Assembly (NCBI GenBank): GCA_016716605.1
Contig: JADJWA010000001.1
Span: 2,959,001-3,023,000 of the forward strand
Length of the DNA stretch: 64,000 nt
Source of the DNA: Flavobacteriales bacterium
Lineage (GTDB): Bacteria; Bacteroidota; Bacteroidia; Flavobacteriales_F; PHOS-HE28
Direction: 5' to 3'
A model generated the notes under the pieces. It was not told the DNA's origin. It ran no database searches and saw only the letters and a list, made by a program, of their open reading frames with translations. The position numbers were made by a program, and so were the translations under genes. Of the stretch, positions 24,331-34,149 are shown in pieces; position 1 is the stretch's first letter, and the number at the start of each line of letters is the position of its first letter.

Positions 24331-27300
24331 TCAGGGCAACTGCTCGGTGCGCACCAATGTGGGCACGTTGCCCCCGATGTTCACCAGGATCGGGTCTCGA
24401 TCGTTCCCGGCTCCGATGTAGCGCACCATGCCATCCATGGTCACGTCGGCCAAGTGATAGCCCATCACCGTGTTGTTGGGGTTGCTGCCGCCGATCAGCG
24501 TGAGGATCGGGTCGCGGTCGTTGAACTCACCTGTGTAGGCCAGGCGCGTATCACGGTACACGTTCCCGCACCACAGTCCAGATTTGCCATTGATGAATGC
24601 CGTGCGCGCGTCGGTGCCCCAAGCGGCCGTGCTGCCCAAGGTGAAATCCGCTCCGGCTACATGAGCGCCCAATGCCACGCTGCCCTGGCTCATCACGCCC
24701 AGGTGATTGCGGTGGCGCACAGCAATGAAGTAATCATCCGCAGGCACGTTGAAGATCAATCGGGCATAGCCATCGACGCCCACGATGTCGCCATCGCGCT
24801 CGAGCAGCGCGCTGCGCGTGGCCAGCACCTGCGAAGGATTGTTCTTGTTGCGCAGTTCCACGCGCACCCAATCCACCACAGCATTCTTGCCGGTTTGCGC
24901 CAAGCGTCCTACGGTGGTGGCCTCCCCCCCTCCGCCCACCTGCGGGAAGGCCAGGCCTTGGTAGGGCTCAGCGATCGGTACCAGGGCCAGGGCGCGCAGG
25001 TCGTCTCGCATCAGCCCGGTCGCTGCGTCGTACGGACCTTGCAGGTTCACGCGCAGCTTCACGCTGGGCTGACAGTTCTGCCACCTTACCAGCGCGCTTC
25101 CCGGAACGATGGTGCGGGTGCTGTTGCTCGGCGTCTGCCATCGCACAGCGAAGTGATCGCCGCCGCTGCCTTCCTTGTGCAGCAGTTCCACATAATAGTA
25201 TCGCCCGGCCACCATCGCGATCGAGGTGCTGGTCTGGGTGGTGTACTTGGTGTACTCTGTCTCATTGGTCCACCCGGGCACATTGCAGATCGCCTGCATG
25301 TATTGGGGCTCGGCGTTCGGGCTCAGGTAAAGCGCACTGGCATCGTCGCTGGTGAGCGTGAAGGTGTAATTGCCGGTTTGCGGCGCCACGATCCAACCGC
25401 GTACGCGCGTGCCGTAGTTGTTAGTGAAGTTGGTTGGGCCCTGGAACTGCGTGATGTTTGAGCTTCCACTCGGGTTGTTCGGGTAATTCGGGGTGTTGAT
25501 CAGATCGCCCACGCTGCTCCCGGAGATGCCCGACCAGAATTCGCGCAGCAGGCTGCCTGCTGGCCCGGGGCATTGCGGCGGCATGTGGTCGAGCACCGCG
25601 ATCGTCTTGACCGCGGTGCCGGTCAATCCATCATTATCGGTCACGGTGAGCGTGACCAGATGATCGCCTGTGTCGGTGAAGCTCTTCGAGGGCGTGGGGC
25701 TGTTGCTGATGGTGCCGTCGCCAAAGTCCCAATGGAATGCGGTGATCTGTCCCGGGTCATAGCTCTGTGTGCCATCGAAAGTCACCGCTAATGGACCTTC
25801 TCCGAAGCTGGTATTGGCCAGGATGATCGCTGTTGGAGCGATCGCATAGCAGCGTGGGTGGATCTCGCGTTGGACGGTGGTGCTCAACCCGCCGTCATCT
25901 GTCACCGTGAGGCTAACCGAATAATAGAAGGTCTCGCCATCGCAGCCCACGCCGCTGATCACGGTGCTGCTGCTCACGTTATTGTCGAACGGCTCAGGGT
26001 GCGTGTGCGTATTGTGATGCAAGGTGGTGCGCCAAGCGTAGGTGAGCTGCGCAGGGCCATGCTCTGTGTCGGTGACGTCCGCTTGCAGCTGGAACGTGGT
26101 GTCAACCCCCAAGGGATAGAATGCCGGCACGGGTATGCTGGAGATGTCCACGGCGGGCGGAGTGTTGTTCACGCTCACCAGTAGCTGGGTGCTGGCGCTC
26201 TGACCGATGTTGTCCGATACGGTAAGGGTCACCGTGTATGAGGTGGGCACGCCCGGAGGGGCGCTGAACACCCTGGTTGGATCGGCCTGCGTGCTGGTGG
26301 GCCCGCCGTCACCGAAGTTCCAGAGGTAGGTGAGGGCGCCGTTCTCGGGATCGGAGCTGCCGTTGCCATCGAAGTTCACGGTGAGAGGTCCTGGACCGTA
26401 CTGCACGCTCTGCGTAGCTACGGCAACCGGTGGCAGATTCACGGCCAGGGTGTAGCAGATGCGGCGCAGTTCGTTGGTGTTGTACTTCATGTACCATACA
26501 CAGCCGTCGGGCCCGGCACCGATCCACACCACGGCTCCCAGGCCTGTTGCGAAATCGTGCACGCTTACCGGCTGGTTCTGCTCATTGAACATGAATCGCC
26601 GGATCCAACCGCTGGCATAATCGCCGTGGAACGTGCTGTTCTGGTAGCCCGCCGGCATGTTCTCCCCTGCCATCCACGGACCGCCCACCGCACAATTTCC
26701 GCCGAACTGCGGGCCGGATACGGGTGAGCCGGACGCACCCAGGTTGTAGGTCACCGCCGAATTTCCGCTGAAGCCACCGCATCGGCTCTGATTGCCGTGC
26801 AGCCAATCAACCACCGGACGCGAATGGAAGTGCTTCGGGATGGCGTTGGGGATCTGAACCGACAGGTCGCATGGGTTGGGATGCCCGTTGAGGTGGATCG
26901 GGGTATCCTGCTTGAGCAGATCCTGGAAGCGCAGGTACGGGATGGTGCAGCTCACGCCATCGTACAGCGGGTTGGGCACATCGAGGTTCGCGGTAAGCGC
27001 ATTGGTATAGCCGTTATGCGGCGTCAATCCTTCGAACAAGGGCCAGCCGAAGTTCATTCCGCCCTCATAGCATACGTTGAGGTCCTCCCACGTGCTCCAC
27101 TGCACATCGCCGATGTAGATCACGCCCGGGTTCCCATCGGCCGGGTTCGTGCTTCCGCTATTCGGCTTGATGGTAGCGCGGTACGGATTGCGCAATCCAA
27201 GGCCGAAGGTGCGCGATTGCGGTGAACCCGGCGCAGCGGGGTTGTACCACGGGTTGCTCGGTATTCCATCGCCAGTGGCCGGGTCAATGCGGATCAATTT

Positions 27301-28035
27301 GCCATTGAGGCTTCCCAGCATCTGCGAGCGCATGGCACCTACATTCTCGGCAGGGCGGATGATGCCGTCGGCGAGCGCCTGCGCCCAATATGTGTCGCTG
27401 CTGCTGCCCACGTCCACCACGTTGTAGCTGGCGCCGTCGCCCATGGTGGCAAGCAAGGTCCCATCAGAGCCGAACATGAGCGAACCGGTGCTGTGCGATT
27501 CATGCAGCAGCGGAACCCCGGTGAAGCGCGTTTCACCCACCAGCACATTCCGGCTCGAGTAGTTCACCGTATTGAAGCTGGGGCCGATGGCTGTCCATCG
27601 CGTGATGCGCATGATGGTGGCCGCATAGTACTCGTTCGTATTCGGGTTGTAGCTGCCCGTGCCGTGGTTCATCAAGTGGTGGCGGTCCACTGCATACATG
27701 CCATAGACATGGCCGTTGGTCAGGAAGTTCGGATCGAGCGCGAATCCCAGAAAACCGTGATCCCGCCAATCGCCTACCTCTTCGCTGATGTTCAGCAACG
27801 GGTTGGGCAGCCGCACGCCATTCTCCACGATCCACACCTGGCCGCGCTTCTCCCACACGTATAAGCGCCCGTTCGCATCCCATGTCGCGCCAACGGGAGA
27901 GACCCAGCCGCCCATCACAAGCGCATCGCTGAAGTTGGGCGGATAGGTCTGCGCCTTGAGCATGCCTGACCAGCCGAGCACAGTGATCAGCAGGCCGATG
28001 AAGGCGCAGCAACGGGGTCCGGAAAAGACATTCAT
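24331..28035 (-). CDS. Multidomain exoprotein: GSDH propeller, PKD, PA14 and paired C-terminal repeats (copy 1)
   Basis: This 1234-residue secreted protein has a signal peptide (1-28) and a glucose/sorbosone dehydrogenase-type propeller (about 30-520, with PVGATWDANGRLYVWEK). PKD domains lie near 535-625 and 745-830 (YLWNFGDGG, FHWDFGDGT), with an Ig-like region between them. A PA14-type carbohydrate-binding domain at about 850-985 has YTFTLTSDDASALYLS. After a region of unknown fold come two copies of a YxG-x2-NDRDPIL module, the protein ending EQLP. It probably acts on extracellular polysaccharide; no activity is proven for this architecture. No standard type IX sorting domain is present. 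The neighbouring gene is a tandem paralogue. A TAGTTTCGT -7-like box is at 28063-28071. Confidence 0.82.
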   Translation of the reverse strand: MNVFSGPRCCAFIGLLITVLGWSGMLKAQTYPPNFSDALVMGGWVSPVGATWDANGRLYVWEKRGQVWIVENGVRLPNPLLNISEEVGDWRDHGFLGFALDPNFLTNGHVYGMYAVDRHHLMNHGTGSYNPNTNEYYAATIMRITRWTAIGPSFNTVNYSSRNVLVGETRFTGVPLLHESHSTGSLMFGSDGTLLATMGDGASYNVVDVGSSSDTYWAQALADGIIRPAENVGAMRSQMLGSLNGKLIRIDPATGDGIPSNPWYNPAAPGSPQSRTFGLGLRNPYRATIKPNSGSTNPADGNPGVIYIGDVQWSTWEDLNVCYEGGMNFGWPLFEGLTPHNGYTNALTANLDVPNPLYDGVSCTIPYLRFQDLLKQDTPIHLNGHPNPCDLSVQIPNAIPKHFHSRPVVDWLHGNQSRCGGFSGNSAVTYNLGASGSPVSGPQFGGNCAVGGPWMAGENMPAGYQNSTFHGDYASGWIRRFMFNEQNQPVSVHDFATGLGAVVWIGAGPDGCVWYMKYNTNELRRICYTLAVNLPPVAVATQSVQYGPGPLTVNFDGNGSSDPENGALTYLWNFGDGGPTSTQADPTRVFSAPPGVPTSYTVTLTVSDNIGQSASTQLLVSVNNTPPAVDISSIPVPAFYPLGVDTTFQLQADVTDTEHGPAQLTYAWRTTLHHNTHTHPEPFDNNVSSSTVISGVGCDGETFYYSVSLTVTDDGGLSTTVQREIHPRCYAIAPTAIILANTSFGEGPLAVTFDGTQSYDPGQITAFHWDFGDGTISNSPTPSKSFTDTGDHLVTLTVTDNDGLTGTAVKTIAVLDHMPPQCPGPAGSLLREFWSGISGSSVGDLINTPNYPNNPSGSSNITQFQGPTNFTNNYGTRVRGWIVAPQTGNYTFTLTSDDASALYLSPNAEPQYMQAICNVPGWTNETEYTKYTTQTSTSIAMVAGRYYYVELLHKEGSGGDHFAVRWQTPSNSTRTIVPGSALVRWQNCQPSVKLRVNLQGPYDAATGLMRDDLRALALVPIAEPYQGLAFPQVGGGGEATTVGRLAQTGKNAVVDWVRVELRNKNNPSQVLATRSALLERDGDIVGVDGYARLIFNVPADDYFIAVRHRNHLGVMSQGSVALGAHVAGADFTLGSTAAWGTDARTAFINGKSGLWCGNVYRDTRLAYTGEFNDRDPILTLIGGSNPNNTVMGYHLADVTMDGMVRYIGAGNDRDPILVNIGGNVPTLVRTEQLP

Positions 28036-28062
28036 GATGCGACAGGTTACCGAATGATGCCG

Positions 28063-28071
28063 ACGAAACTA
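28063..28071 (-). promoter_or_regulatory. Predicted -7 box of exoprotein copy 1 (TAGTTTCGT)
   Basis: A TAnnTTYG match 27 bases upstream of the ATG at 28035, within the 71-base spacer after copy 2. Confidence 0.4.
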
Positions 28072-28106
28072 CCCGTACGCCAGACCAAAGTCAAATTCAA
28101 AGGCGA

Positions 28107-31100
28107 CTAAGGCAGTTGCTGCTGCCGGACGGCCGTGGGCACGCTTCCACCGATGTTCACCAGGATGGGGTCCCGGTCGTTATCAACGCCCGTGTACTTC
28201 ACCACGCCGCTGAGGTTCACATCCTCCAGGCGGTATCCCGCCAGCGTGGCTGACGGGATGGTTCCGCCTACTGCCACCAAGATGGGGTCGCGGTCGTTGC
28301 CAGCGCCCACATAGCGCAACCAGCCGTCGCGATTAACATCCCCGGACCAAAGGGCCATCCGGCCATTGGCTAATGTGGCCAGGGCTTGGCTGCCCCACAC
28401 AGGCGTGGTGCTCAGTGTGAGGTCGAGCACGGCTTCATTCGCATCGAGCCTCAATGGCGCAGCCGACATCGCCGCCAGATGGTTGCGATGTCGGATGGCC
28501 ACGTAGTATTCCTCGTTCGCCACATTGAAGTTCAGGCGCACATAGCCATCAACGCCCGTCACATCGCCATCGCGCTCGATCAATGCTGCACGCGATGCCA
28601 TGATCTGCGAGGGGTTGTTCCTGTTACGCAGCTCCACCACCACCCAATCAACGATCGCATTCGGGCCGGTGACTGATAGCTTGGGAGGCGAAATGGCCTC
28701 GGAACCGCCGCCGCCGGCGAAGGCATAGCCCAGCGCAGAGTAAGGTTGCGCCAGCGGGATGAGGCCGGCCGCTCGCAAGTCATCACGCATCAGGTTAGTA
28801 GCGGCGTGGTGCGCACCCTGCAGGTTGGCGCGCAATCGAAGGCCCGGCGGGCAATCGGCATACTGTACCAGGACGCTTCCCGGAACGATCATGCGCGCGC
28901 TGTTCGCCGGAGTCTGCCAGTACAGGGCGAAATGATCATTGCTCGAGCCTTCCTTATGCAGGAGCTCCACGTAGTAATAGGCGCCAGCGATGAGCTGCAC
29001 GGGAGCGCTCACCTGCGTCACGTATTTGTCGTATTCCGCCGCGAGCGTATTGCCCGGCACCGAGCAGATCAGCTGCTTGTGCAGTGCTTCGGCATTCGGG
29101 CTCAAGTACACAGCACTAGCATCATCACTGGTGACCGTGAAAGTGTATTCTCCGGTCAGAGGTGCCACCAGGTAGCCGCGCACGCGCGTGCCATAGTTGT
29201 TGGCGATGTTCGTGGGGCCCTGGAAGCTGGCGATCACATTGCTGCTCGAAGGGTTGTCCGGGTAATTCGGATGGCCGGTGAGGTCGGGGATGCTGGTTCC
29301 TCCGATGCTGTTCCACTGCTGCCGGGTAAGACCACCAGCCGCGCCTGCGCATTGCGGCGCTATCAAGGTGAGCGCGCTGATGGTGCGCGTAACGATGCCG
29401 TTAAGGCCGTCGTTATCGGTTACCCGCAGCGTGACAACCCGATCACCTGGATCGGTGAAGGTTTTGGAGGGCGCGGGTGAATTGCTGGTGGTGCCATCGC
29501 CGAAATCCCATTCGTAGCTCACAATGGTGCCCGGGTCATAGGAACCGGTGCCGTCGAACTGAACCGCGAACGGGGCAAGGCCTGCAAGCGCAGAGGCTTG
29601 AATGATGGCCACGGGCGCTACGGCATGGCACCGTGGGTAGAGCTGCATGCTCGCCGTGCCGGACAGGCCATGCGCATCGGTCACGCGCAGGTCCACGCGA
29701 TAGGCATACGTTTCACCATCGCAGCCCTCCCCTGAAGTCACCATGATTCCGCTCACGAACGAATTGATCGGGCCTGGGTGCTCGTGGTTGCCGTGCACCA
29801 AGGTGGTATGCCAGGCATACGCGAGCTGCGCGGGGCCGTGCTGAGCATCAGTCACGTTGGCGATCAATTGGAAGGTCGTATCGGTCCCGACCGGATAGAA
29901 GGCCCCATTGTTGAAACCAGTGATGGACACGTTGGGCGGCGTGTTGTTCACGCTCACGATCAACTGCTTCGATGCTTGCTGACCGATGTTATCGGTTACG
30001 GTGAGCGTTACGATGAACATGGCCGGTTGACCAATCGGCGCGGTGAAGGTCCGGTTGGGGTTCGGGAGGCTGGAGGTGCTGCCGCCATCACCGAAGTTCC
30101 ATAGATACGTGAGCGGACCGCCTTCAGGGTCCGAGCTGCCATTGCCCACGAAGCTCACGGAGAGCGGGCCCGGCCCGTACTGAACGCTTTGAGTGGCCAC
30201 GGCCACCGGCGGCAGGTTCACCGTGGTTGTGTTGCAGATCCGGCGAAGCTCAGCGCCGGTGCCGTACTTCAGATAGTACAGGCAGCCATCAGGCCCCTGC
30301 CCCATCCAACTGATCATGCCCAGGCCGCTGGCGAAATCGTGAACGCTCTGCACCTTGCCTTGCGCGTCGTAAACGAATCGGCGGATCCAGCCCAAGGCGT
30401 AGTCGGCATGGAAGGCGCTGTTCTGGTATTGCGCTGGGAAGCCGCTCCACGTGCGCCAAGGGCCGGCAACGGGCGCGTTGCCGCCAAAGCGCGGTCCGAG
30501 CACCGGAGATTGAGGGTCATCCAAGTCGAAGGTGGTGGCGTCATTCCCACTGAAGGCGCCGCATCGCGAGCGGTTGCCGTGCTGCCAATCGATGCTGGGT
30601 CGGCTGTGGAAGAATCTCGGGATGTAGTTCGGAATCTGTTGGCCCGCATCACACGGGTTCGGATGGCCGTTCACGTGAACGGGGGTATCCTCCTTCAGCA
30701 GATCCTTGAACCTGAAATAGCGCTGCGTGCAGCTCGCGCCATTGTACAGAGGGTTCTCGGCATCGAGGTTCTCCGTGTTCACATCTGGATAACCGGCTGG
30801 GGTGCTGAAGCCCTCGAAGAGCGGCCAGCCGAAATTCTGGCCCGCTTCGGTGCAAACGTTCATCTCCTCCCAAGTGTACCAACCCACATCGCCGATGAAT
30901 AGCGTGCCCACATCGCCTACCGACGGATTGCTGCTTCCCGTGCCCGGCTTGTGCGTCATGCGGAACGGATTGCGAAGGCCCATTGCCCAAACCCGGGAAC
31001 GCGGAGCACGGGGCTGCGCGGGATCGTAGAATGGGTTGCTTGGCACGCCGTCGCCGGTGTTGGGGTCCATGCGCAGCACCTTGCCGCTGAAGGAATTGAT

Positions 31101-31805
31101 GAGCTGGGCGCGGAAGGCCCCTACGTTCTCGGCAGGTGTGATGATTCCATCGTTCAGCCCCTGTGCGTAGTAGCTCTCGGTGGCGCTGCCCACATCGGCG
31201 CTGGCGGCGCTGGCCGCCTCGCCGATCGTCGCGATCAATGTGCCATCAGGCGCAAAGAGCAGCGAGCCCACACCGTGCGTGTTGTACAGGATGGGCGCTC
31301 CAGTGGTGATGGACTCGCCCAATAGGATGGCACGGCTGTTCAGGTCGGTGCTCGTGAAGCTCGGGCCTATGGCCGTGTATCGCGTGATGCGGCCAATCGT
31401 GGCCGAACCGAAGTCATTCACGAATGGCCCGTAGTCCGGCGTGCCGTGGTACAACAGGTGATGCCGATCCACCACGTACATCACATAGAACCTTCCGTTG
31501 CTGAGGAAATTTGGATCAAGGGCGAAGCCGAGCATGCCATGGTCGGCCCAGTTGCCCACTTCCTGCGTGATGTCGAGCAGCGGCGTTGGTAGACGGGTGC
31601 CATTCTCCACGATCCATACCCGGCCTGCCTTCTCCCACACGTACATGCGCCCATTGGCGTCCCAGGTGGCACCCACCGGACTAAACCAGCCATCCATCAC
31701 CAGCGACGAAACGAAGCCTGGAGCCAAGCTTTGGGCGTGCAACTCTGGCCGGCTGCATGCCATTGCCAAGCTTGCCGCTAGAATGAGCTTGAGACCGGAT
31801 CGCAT
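28107..31805 (-). CDS. Multidomain exoprotein: GSDH propeller, PKD, PA14 and paired C-terminal repeats (copy 2)
   Basis: This 1232-residue protein has the same domain order as the gene downstream of it: signal peptide, dehydrogenase-type propeller (about 30-520), PKD, Ig-like, PKD, PA14 (YTFTVTSDDASAVYLS), then two NDRDPIL modules and a QLP terminus. Long stretches are identical between copies, for example NLPPVAVATQSVQYGPGPL, while loops differ, indicating an old tandem duplication with both copies kept. Its second C-terminal module, DVNLSGVVKYTGVDNDRDPIL, resembles a dockerin-like calcium loop. The two genes read in the same direction. The propeller may oxidise sugars bound by PA14, which is inference. 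Confidence 0.82.
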   Translation of the reverse strand: MRSGLKLILAASLAMACSRPELHAQSLAPGFVSSLVMDGWFSPVGATWDANGRMYVWEKAGRVWIVENGTRLPTPLLDITQEVGNWADHGMLGFALDPNFLSNGRFYVMYVVDRHHLLYHGTPDYGPFVNDFGSATIGRITRYTAIGPSFTSTDLNSRAILLGESITTGAPILYNTHGVGSLLFAPDGTLIATIGEAASAASADVGSATESYYAQGLNDGIITPAENVGAFRAQLINSFSGKVLRMDPNTGDGVPSNPFYDPAQPRAPRSRVWAMGLRNPFRMTHKPGTGSSNPSVGDVGTLFIGDVGWYTWEEMNVCTEAGQNFGWPLFEGFSTPAGYPDVNTENLDAENPLYNGASCTQRYFRFKDLLKEDTPVHVNGHPNPCDAGQQIPNYIPRFFHSRPSIDWQHGNRSRCGAFSGNDATTFDLDDPQSPVLGPRFGGNAPVAGPWRTWSGFPAQYQNSAFHADYALGWIRRFVYDAQGKVQSVHDFASGLGMISWMGQGPDGCLYYLKYGTGAELRRICNTTTVNLPPVAVATQSVQYGPGPLSVSFVGNGSSDPEGGPLTYLWNFGDGGSTSSLPNPNRTFTAPIGQPAMFIVTLTVTDNIGQQASKQLIVSVNNTPPNVSITGFNNGAFYPVGTDTTFQLIANVTDAQHGPAQLAYAWHTTLVHGNHEHPGPINSFVSGIMVTSGEGCDGETYAYRVDLRVTDAHGLSGTASMQLYPRCHAVAPVAIIQASALAGLAPFAVQFDGTGSYDPGTIVSYEWDFGDGTTSNSPAPSKTFTDPGDRVVTLRVTDNDGLNGIVTRTISALTLIAPQCAGAAGGLTRQQWNSIGGTSIPDLTGHPNYPDNPSSSNVIASFQGPTNIANNYGTRVRGYLVAPLTGEYTFTVTSDDASAVYLSPNAEALHKQLICSVPGNTLAAEYDKYVTQVSAPVQLIAGAYYYVELLHKEGSSNDHFALYWQTPANSARMIVPGSVLVQYADCPPGLRLRANLQGAHHAATNLMRDDLRAAGLIPLAQPYSALGYAFAGGGGSEAISPPKLSVTGPNAIVDWVVVELRNRNNPSQIMASRAALIERDGDVTGVDGYVRLNFNVANEEYYVAIRHRNHLAAMSAAPLRLDANEAVLDLTLSTTPVWGSQALATLANGRMALWSGDVNRDGWLRYVGAGNDRDPILVAVGGTIPSATLAGYRLEDVNLSGVVKYTGVDNDRDPILVNIGGSVPTAVRQQQLP

Positions 31806-31827
31806 GAGGATGTCCGTGAAACGGGCC

Positions 31828-31836
31828 GCGAAAATG
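31828..31836 (-). promoter_or_regulatory. Predicted -7 box of exoprotein copy 2 (CATTTTCGC)
   Basis: One mismatch to TAnnTTYG, followed by GGCCCG, 22 bases upstream of the ATG at 31805. Confidence 0.4.
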
Positions 31837-31868
31837 AGGGTTGCCGGGCTACAGCGCCATGCATTTTC

Positions 31869-32939
31869 TCAACCATCGAAGAGTTCCAATTGGCCAGTAG
31901 GCGGCCTGCGGAACAGGTCGGTCCGTAGCATGGGCCATGTTCTGCCGCTGAAAAGCCTGGTCCGCAGCACGTTGAAAAGCCGGTTGATATTCCTGGCATA
32001 GGCTCCCTCGCCCCGCATCCGTCGACCAACCTGGCTATCGCTCGACTGCCCGCCGTGCAGGTGCCGGGTCTGTGCCAGGACCTTGTCGGCACGGTCAGGG
32101 AAATGCGCCCGCAGCCATGCCTCGAACACGGGCTTCACCGACCCATTGGTGCGCAGCACCGTGTAACTGGCCGTCAACGCACCTGCATCGGCTGCGGCCC
32201 CGAGCACCGCCGGAACCTCGTGCTCAGTCAGTGCCGGGATGATTGGGGCGATCATGACCATGACTGGTATGCCGGCCTCGTGCAAGCGGGCCACGGCAAG
32301 CAGCCGGTTCTGAGCGGTGCTGGTGCGCGGCTCCATCTTGCGCCGCAGAGCCTCATTCAACGTGGTAATGCTGATGGCTACGGAGGCCAGGCCCAGCGAG
32401 GCCATTTCGGTGAGCACGTCCAGGTCGCGCAGCACCAGCGCGTTCTTGGTGATCACCGAAACGGGCTGACGGAATTCCAGCGCTACCTCGAGCAATTGCC
32501 GCGTCAGCCGTTCTTTTAGCTCGACGGGCTGGTAGGGATCAGTGGCGCCGCTGATGCTGATGGGCTGGACCTCCCAGCGCGGGCTCATCAACTGCTTGCG
32601 GAGTAAATCAGGCGCATTGCGCTTCACCAGGATCACCTGCTCGAAATCGAGACCGGCACTATAGCCCCAATACTCGTGCGTGGGCCGCGCGTAGCAGTAC
32701 GAGCACCCGTGCTCGCAGCCTTGGTAGGGGTTCAGGCTGTAAACGAAGGGCAGGTCGGGACTGTTCACGCGGTTGATGATGCTGCGCGGCTCTTCGTTCA
32801 AGAAGCGCGTTGGCCGCGCATTGTCCAGCGGCTCATCGATCCCTTCCGGATGCACGATGCCATAGCTGCTGCGCAGGAAGCGGTTTGCCGGTTGATCGGA
32901 CGCGCCGCGCCCCTTGACGGATTTCCCATCAATGCCCAT
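31869..32939 (-). CDS. PA0069-family radical SAM protein
   Basis: The 356-residue protein carries the radical SAM cluster motif CEHGCSYCYA (C-x3-C-x2-C) near residue 75. It is preceded by NPYQGCEHG, typical of the PA0069/SplB-like group, and followed by SGATDPYQP and a TKNALVLRDLD segment. Members are related to spore photoproduct lyase but occur in non-sporulating bacteria, and their substrate is unknown. The ATG at 32939 is used; the upstream TTG extension lacks family sequence. A TACTTTGTC -7-like box (32943-32951) sits directly before the ATG, suggesting a leaderless transcript. It diverges from the PD40 gene. Confidence 0.9.
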   Translation of the reverse strand: MGIDGKSVKGRGASDQPANRFLRSSYGIVHPEGIDEPLDNARPTRFLNEEPRSIINRVNSPDLPFVYSLNPYQGCEHGCSYCYARPTHEYWGYSAGLDFEQVILVKRNAPDLLRKQLMSPRWEVQPISISGATDPYQPVELKERLTRQLLEVALEFRQPVSVITKNALVLRDLDVLTEMASLGLASVAISITTLNEALRRKMEPRTSTAQNRLLAVARLHEAGIPVMVMIAPIIPALTEHEVPAVLGAAADAGALTASYTVLRTNGSVKPVFEAWLRAHFPDRADKVLAQTRHLHGGQSSDSQVGRRMRGEGAYARNINRLFNVLRTRLFSGRTWPMLRTDLFRRPPTGQLELFDG

Positions 32940-32942
32940 GCG

Positions 32943-32951
32943 GACAAAGTA
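32943..32951 (-). promoter_or_regulatory. Predicted -7 box of the radical SAM gene (TACTTTGTC)
   Basis: TACTTTG is an exact TAnnTTTG match whose last G is five bases from the ATG at 32939. The predicted start coincides with the ATG. Confidence 0.5.
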
Positions 32952-32980
32952 CCGCTGACGATCCCCTGACAGGCAGCGGG

Positions 32981-32989
32981 TAGTTTCGC
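32981..32989 (+). promoter_or_regulatory. Predicted -7 box of the PD40 gene (TAGTTTCGC)
   Basis: TAGTTTCGC followed by GGCCC, 18 bases before the ATG at 33008. The same GCGGCCC tail follows the thrS box. Confidence 0.5.
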
Positions 32990-33007
32990 GGCCCAATTCC
33001 CTTTCAG

Positions 33008-34114
33008 ATGCGCCTTGCCCTGATCGCCCTCATCACCGCGCTGGTTCAATGCTCCCGGGCGAGGTATATCGTGGCCCCTGATGATTCTGCGATGCTCACC
33101 GTTGGCTGGGACAGCACCTTGATCCACCCGGAAGAGCGGCACTTCAAGCGGTTGAAGCAACTCACTTTCGGGGGCGACAATGCCGAAGCCTACTGGAGCT
33201 TCGATGGCCGGCGCCTCGTATTCCAGAGCACGAATCCGGGCTGGGGCGAGAGCTGCGATCAGATCCACGTTTTCGACCCCTTCGCAGACGACTTGCGCAT
33301 AGGCCGACCCACGCTCATCAGCGTGAAGGGCGGCCGCACCACGTGCAGCTACTTCATGCCGAATGGGAAGGAGGTGCTCTATGCCAGCACGCACGAGCAT
33401 GGTGCCTCTTGTCCGGCCGTTCCCGAGCGCCGGGCCGATGGCAAGTATGTGTGGCCGATCTACCCGAGCTTCGATATCCATGTGGCCGACCTGAATGGCA
33501 ACTTGCTGCGCAAACTCACGGAAACGCCGGGTTACGATGCCGAAGCCACGGTTTCGCCCAAGGGCGACCGGATCGTGTTCACCAGCATGCGTGATGGCGA
33601 CCTCGATCTGTACACCATGAAACTCGATGGCAGTGATGTCCGACGCGTGACGAGCACGCTCGGCTATGACGGCGGCGCCTTCTTCAGCCCCGATGGCACC
33701 AAGCTGCTGTGGCGCGCATCCCGTTTGCGCACCCCGGAAGAAGAGTCGGATTACATCGCCTTGATGAAGGAGGGATTGGTGATGCCCACCAACATGGAGC
33801 TCTGGGTGGCCAACGCCGATGGCTCCGAAGCCCGGCAGATCACTTCGCTGGGCCAAGCGAATTGGGCGCCTTATTGGCATCCCGACGGCAAGCGGATCCT
33901 CTTCGCGAGCAACCACCGAAGCAAGCGCGGCTTCCCGTTCACGCTCTTCATCATCAACAGTGATGGATCCGGCCTCGAGCAGGTGAGCCATGGCGACACC
34001 TTCGATGCTTTCCCGGTGTTCAGCCCCGATGGCCGCTGGCTCGTGTTCAGCAGCAACCGGAACAATGGCGGCACACGTGAGACCAACCTCTTCCTGGCCG
34101 AGTGGGTTGATTGA
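33008..34114 (+). CDS. TolB-like PD40 beta-propeller lipoprotein
   Basis: The 368-residue protein has a short signal peptide with a lipobox-like LVQC (Cys15). It then has PD40/WD40-like repeats of the TolB type: WSFDGRRLVFQS, VSPKGDRIVFTS, FSPDGTKLLWRAS, WHPDGKRILFAS and FSPDGRWLVFSS. The repeats make a probable six-bladed propeller. It may work in the periplasm as a binding scaffold, perhaps anchored to a membrane. No peptidase domain follows the propeller, unlike DPP-IV-type proteins, and no Tol partners are nearby. The substrate or partner is unknown. Confidence 0.86.
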   Translation: MRLALIALITALVQCSRARYIVAPDDSAMLTVGWDSTLIHPEERHFKRLKQLTFGGDNAEAYWSFDGRRLVFQSTNPGWGESCDQIHVFDPFADDLRIGRPTLISVKGGRTTCSYFMPNGKEVLYASTHEHGASCPAVPERRADGKYVWPIYPSFDIHVADLNGNLLRKLTETPGYDAEATVSPKGDRIVFTSMRDGDLDLYTMKLDGSDVRRVTSTLGYDGGAFFSPDGTKLLWRASRLRTPEEESDYIALMKEGLVMPTNMELWVANADGSEARQITSLGQANWAPYWHPDGKRILFASNHRSKRGFPFTLFIINSDGSGLEQVSHGDTFDAFPVFSPDGRWLVFSSNRNNGGTRETNLFLAEWVD

Positions 34115-34149
34115 GGATTTCTGGGGTCCAGAGGTTGAGGGTTGCATGT

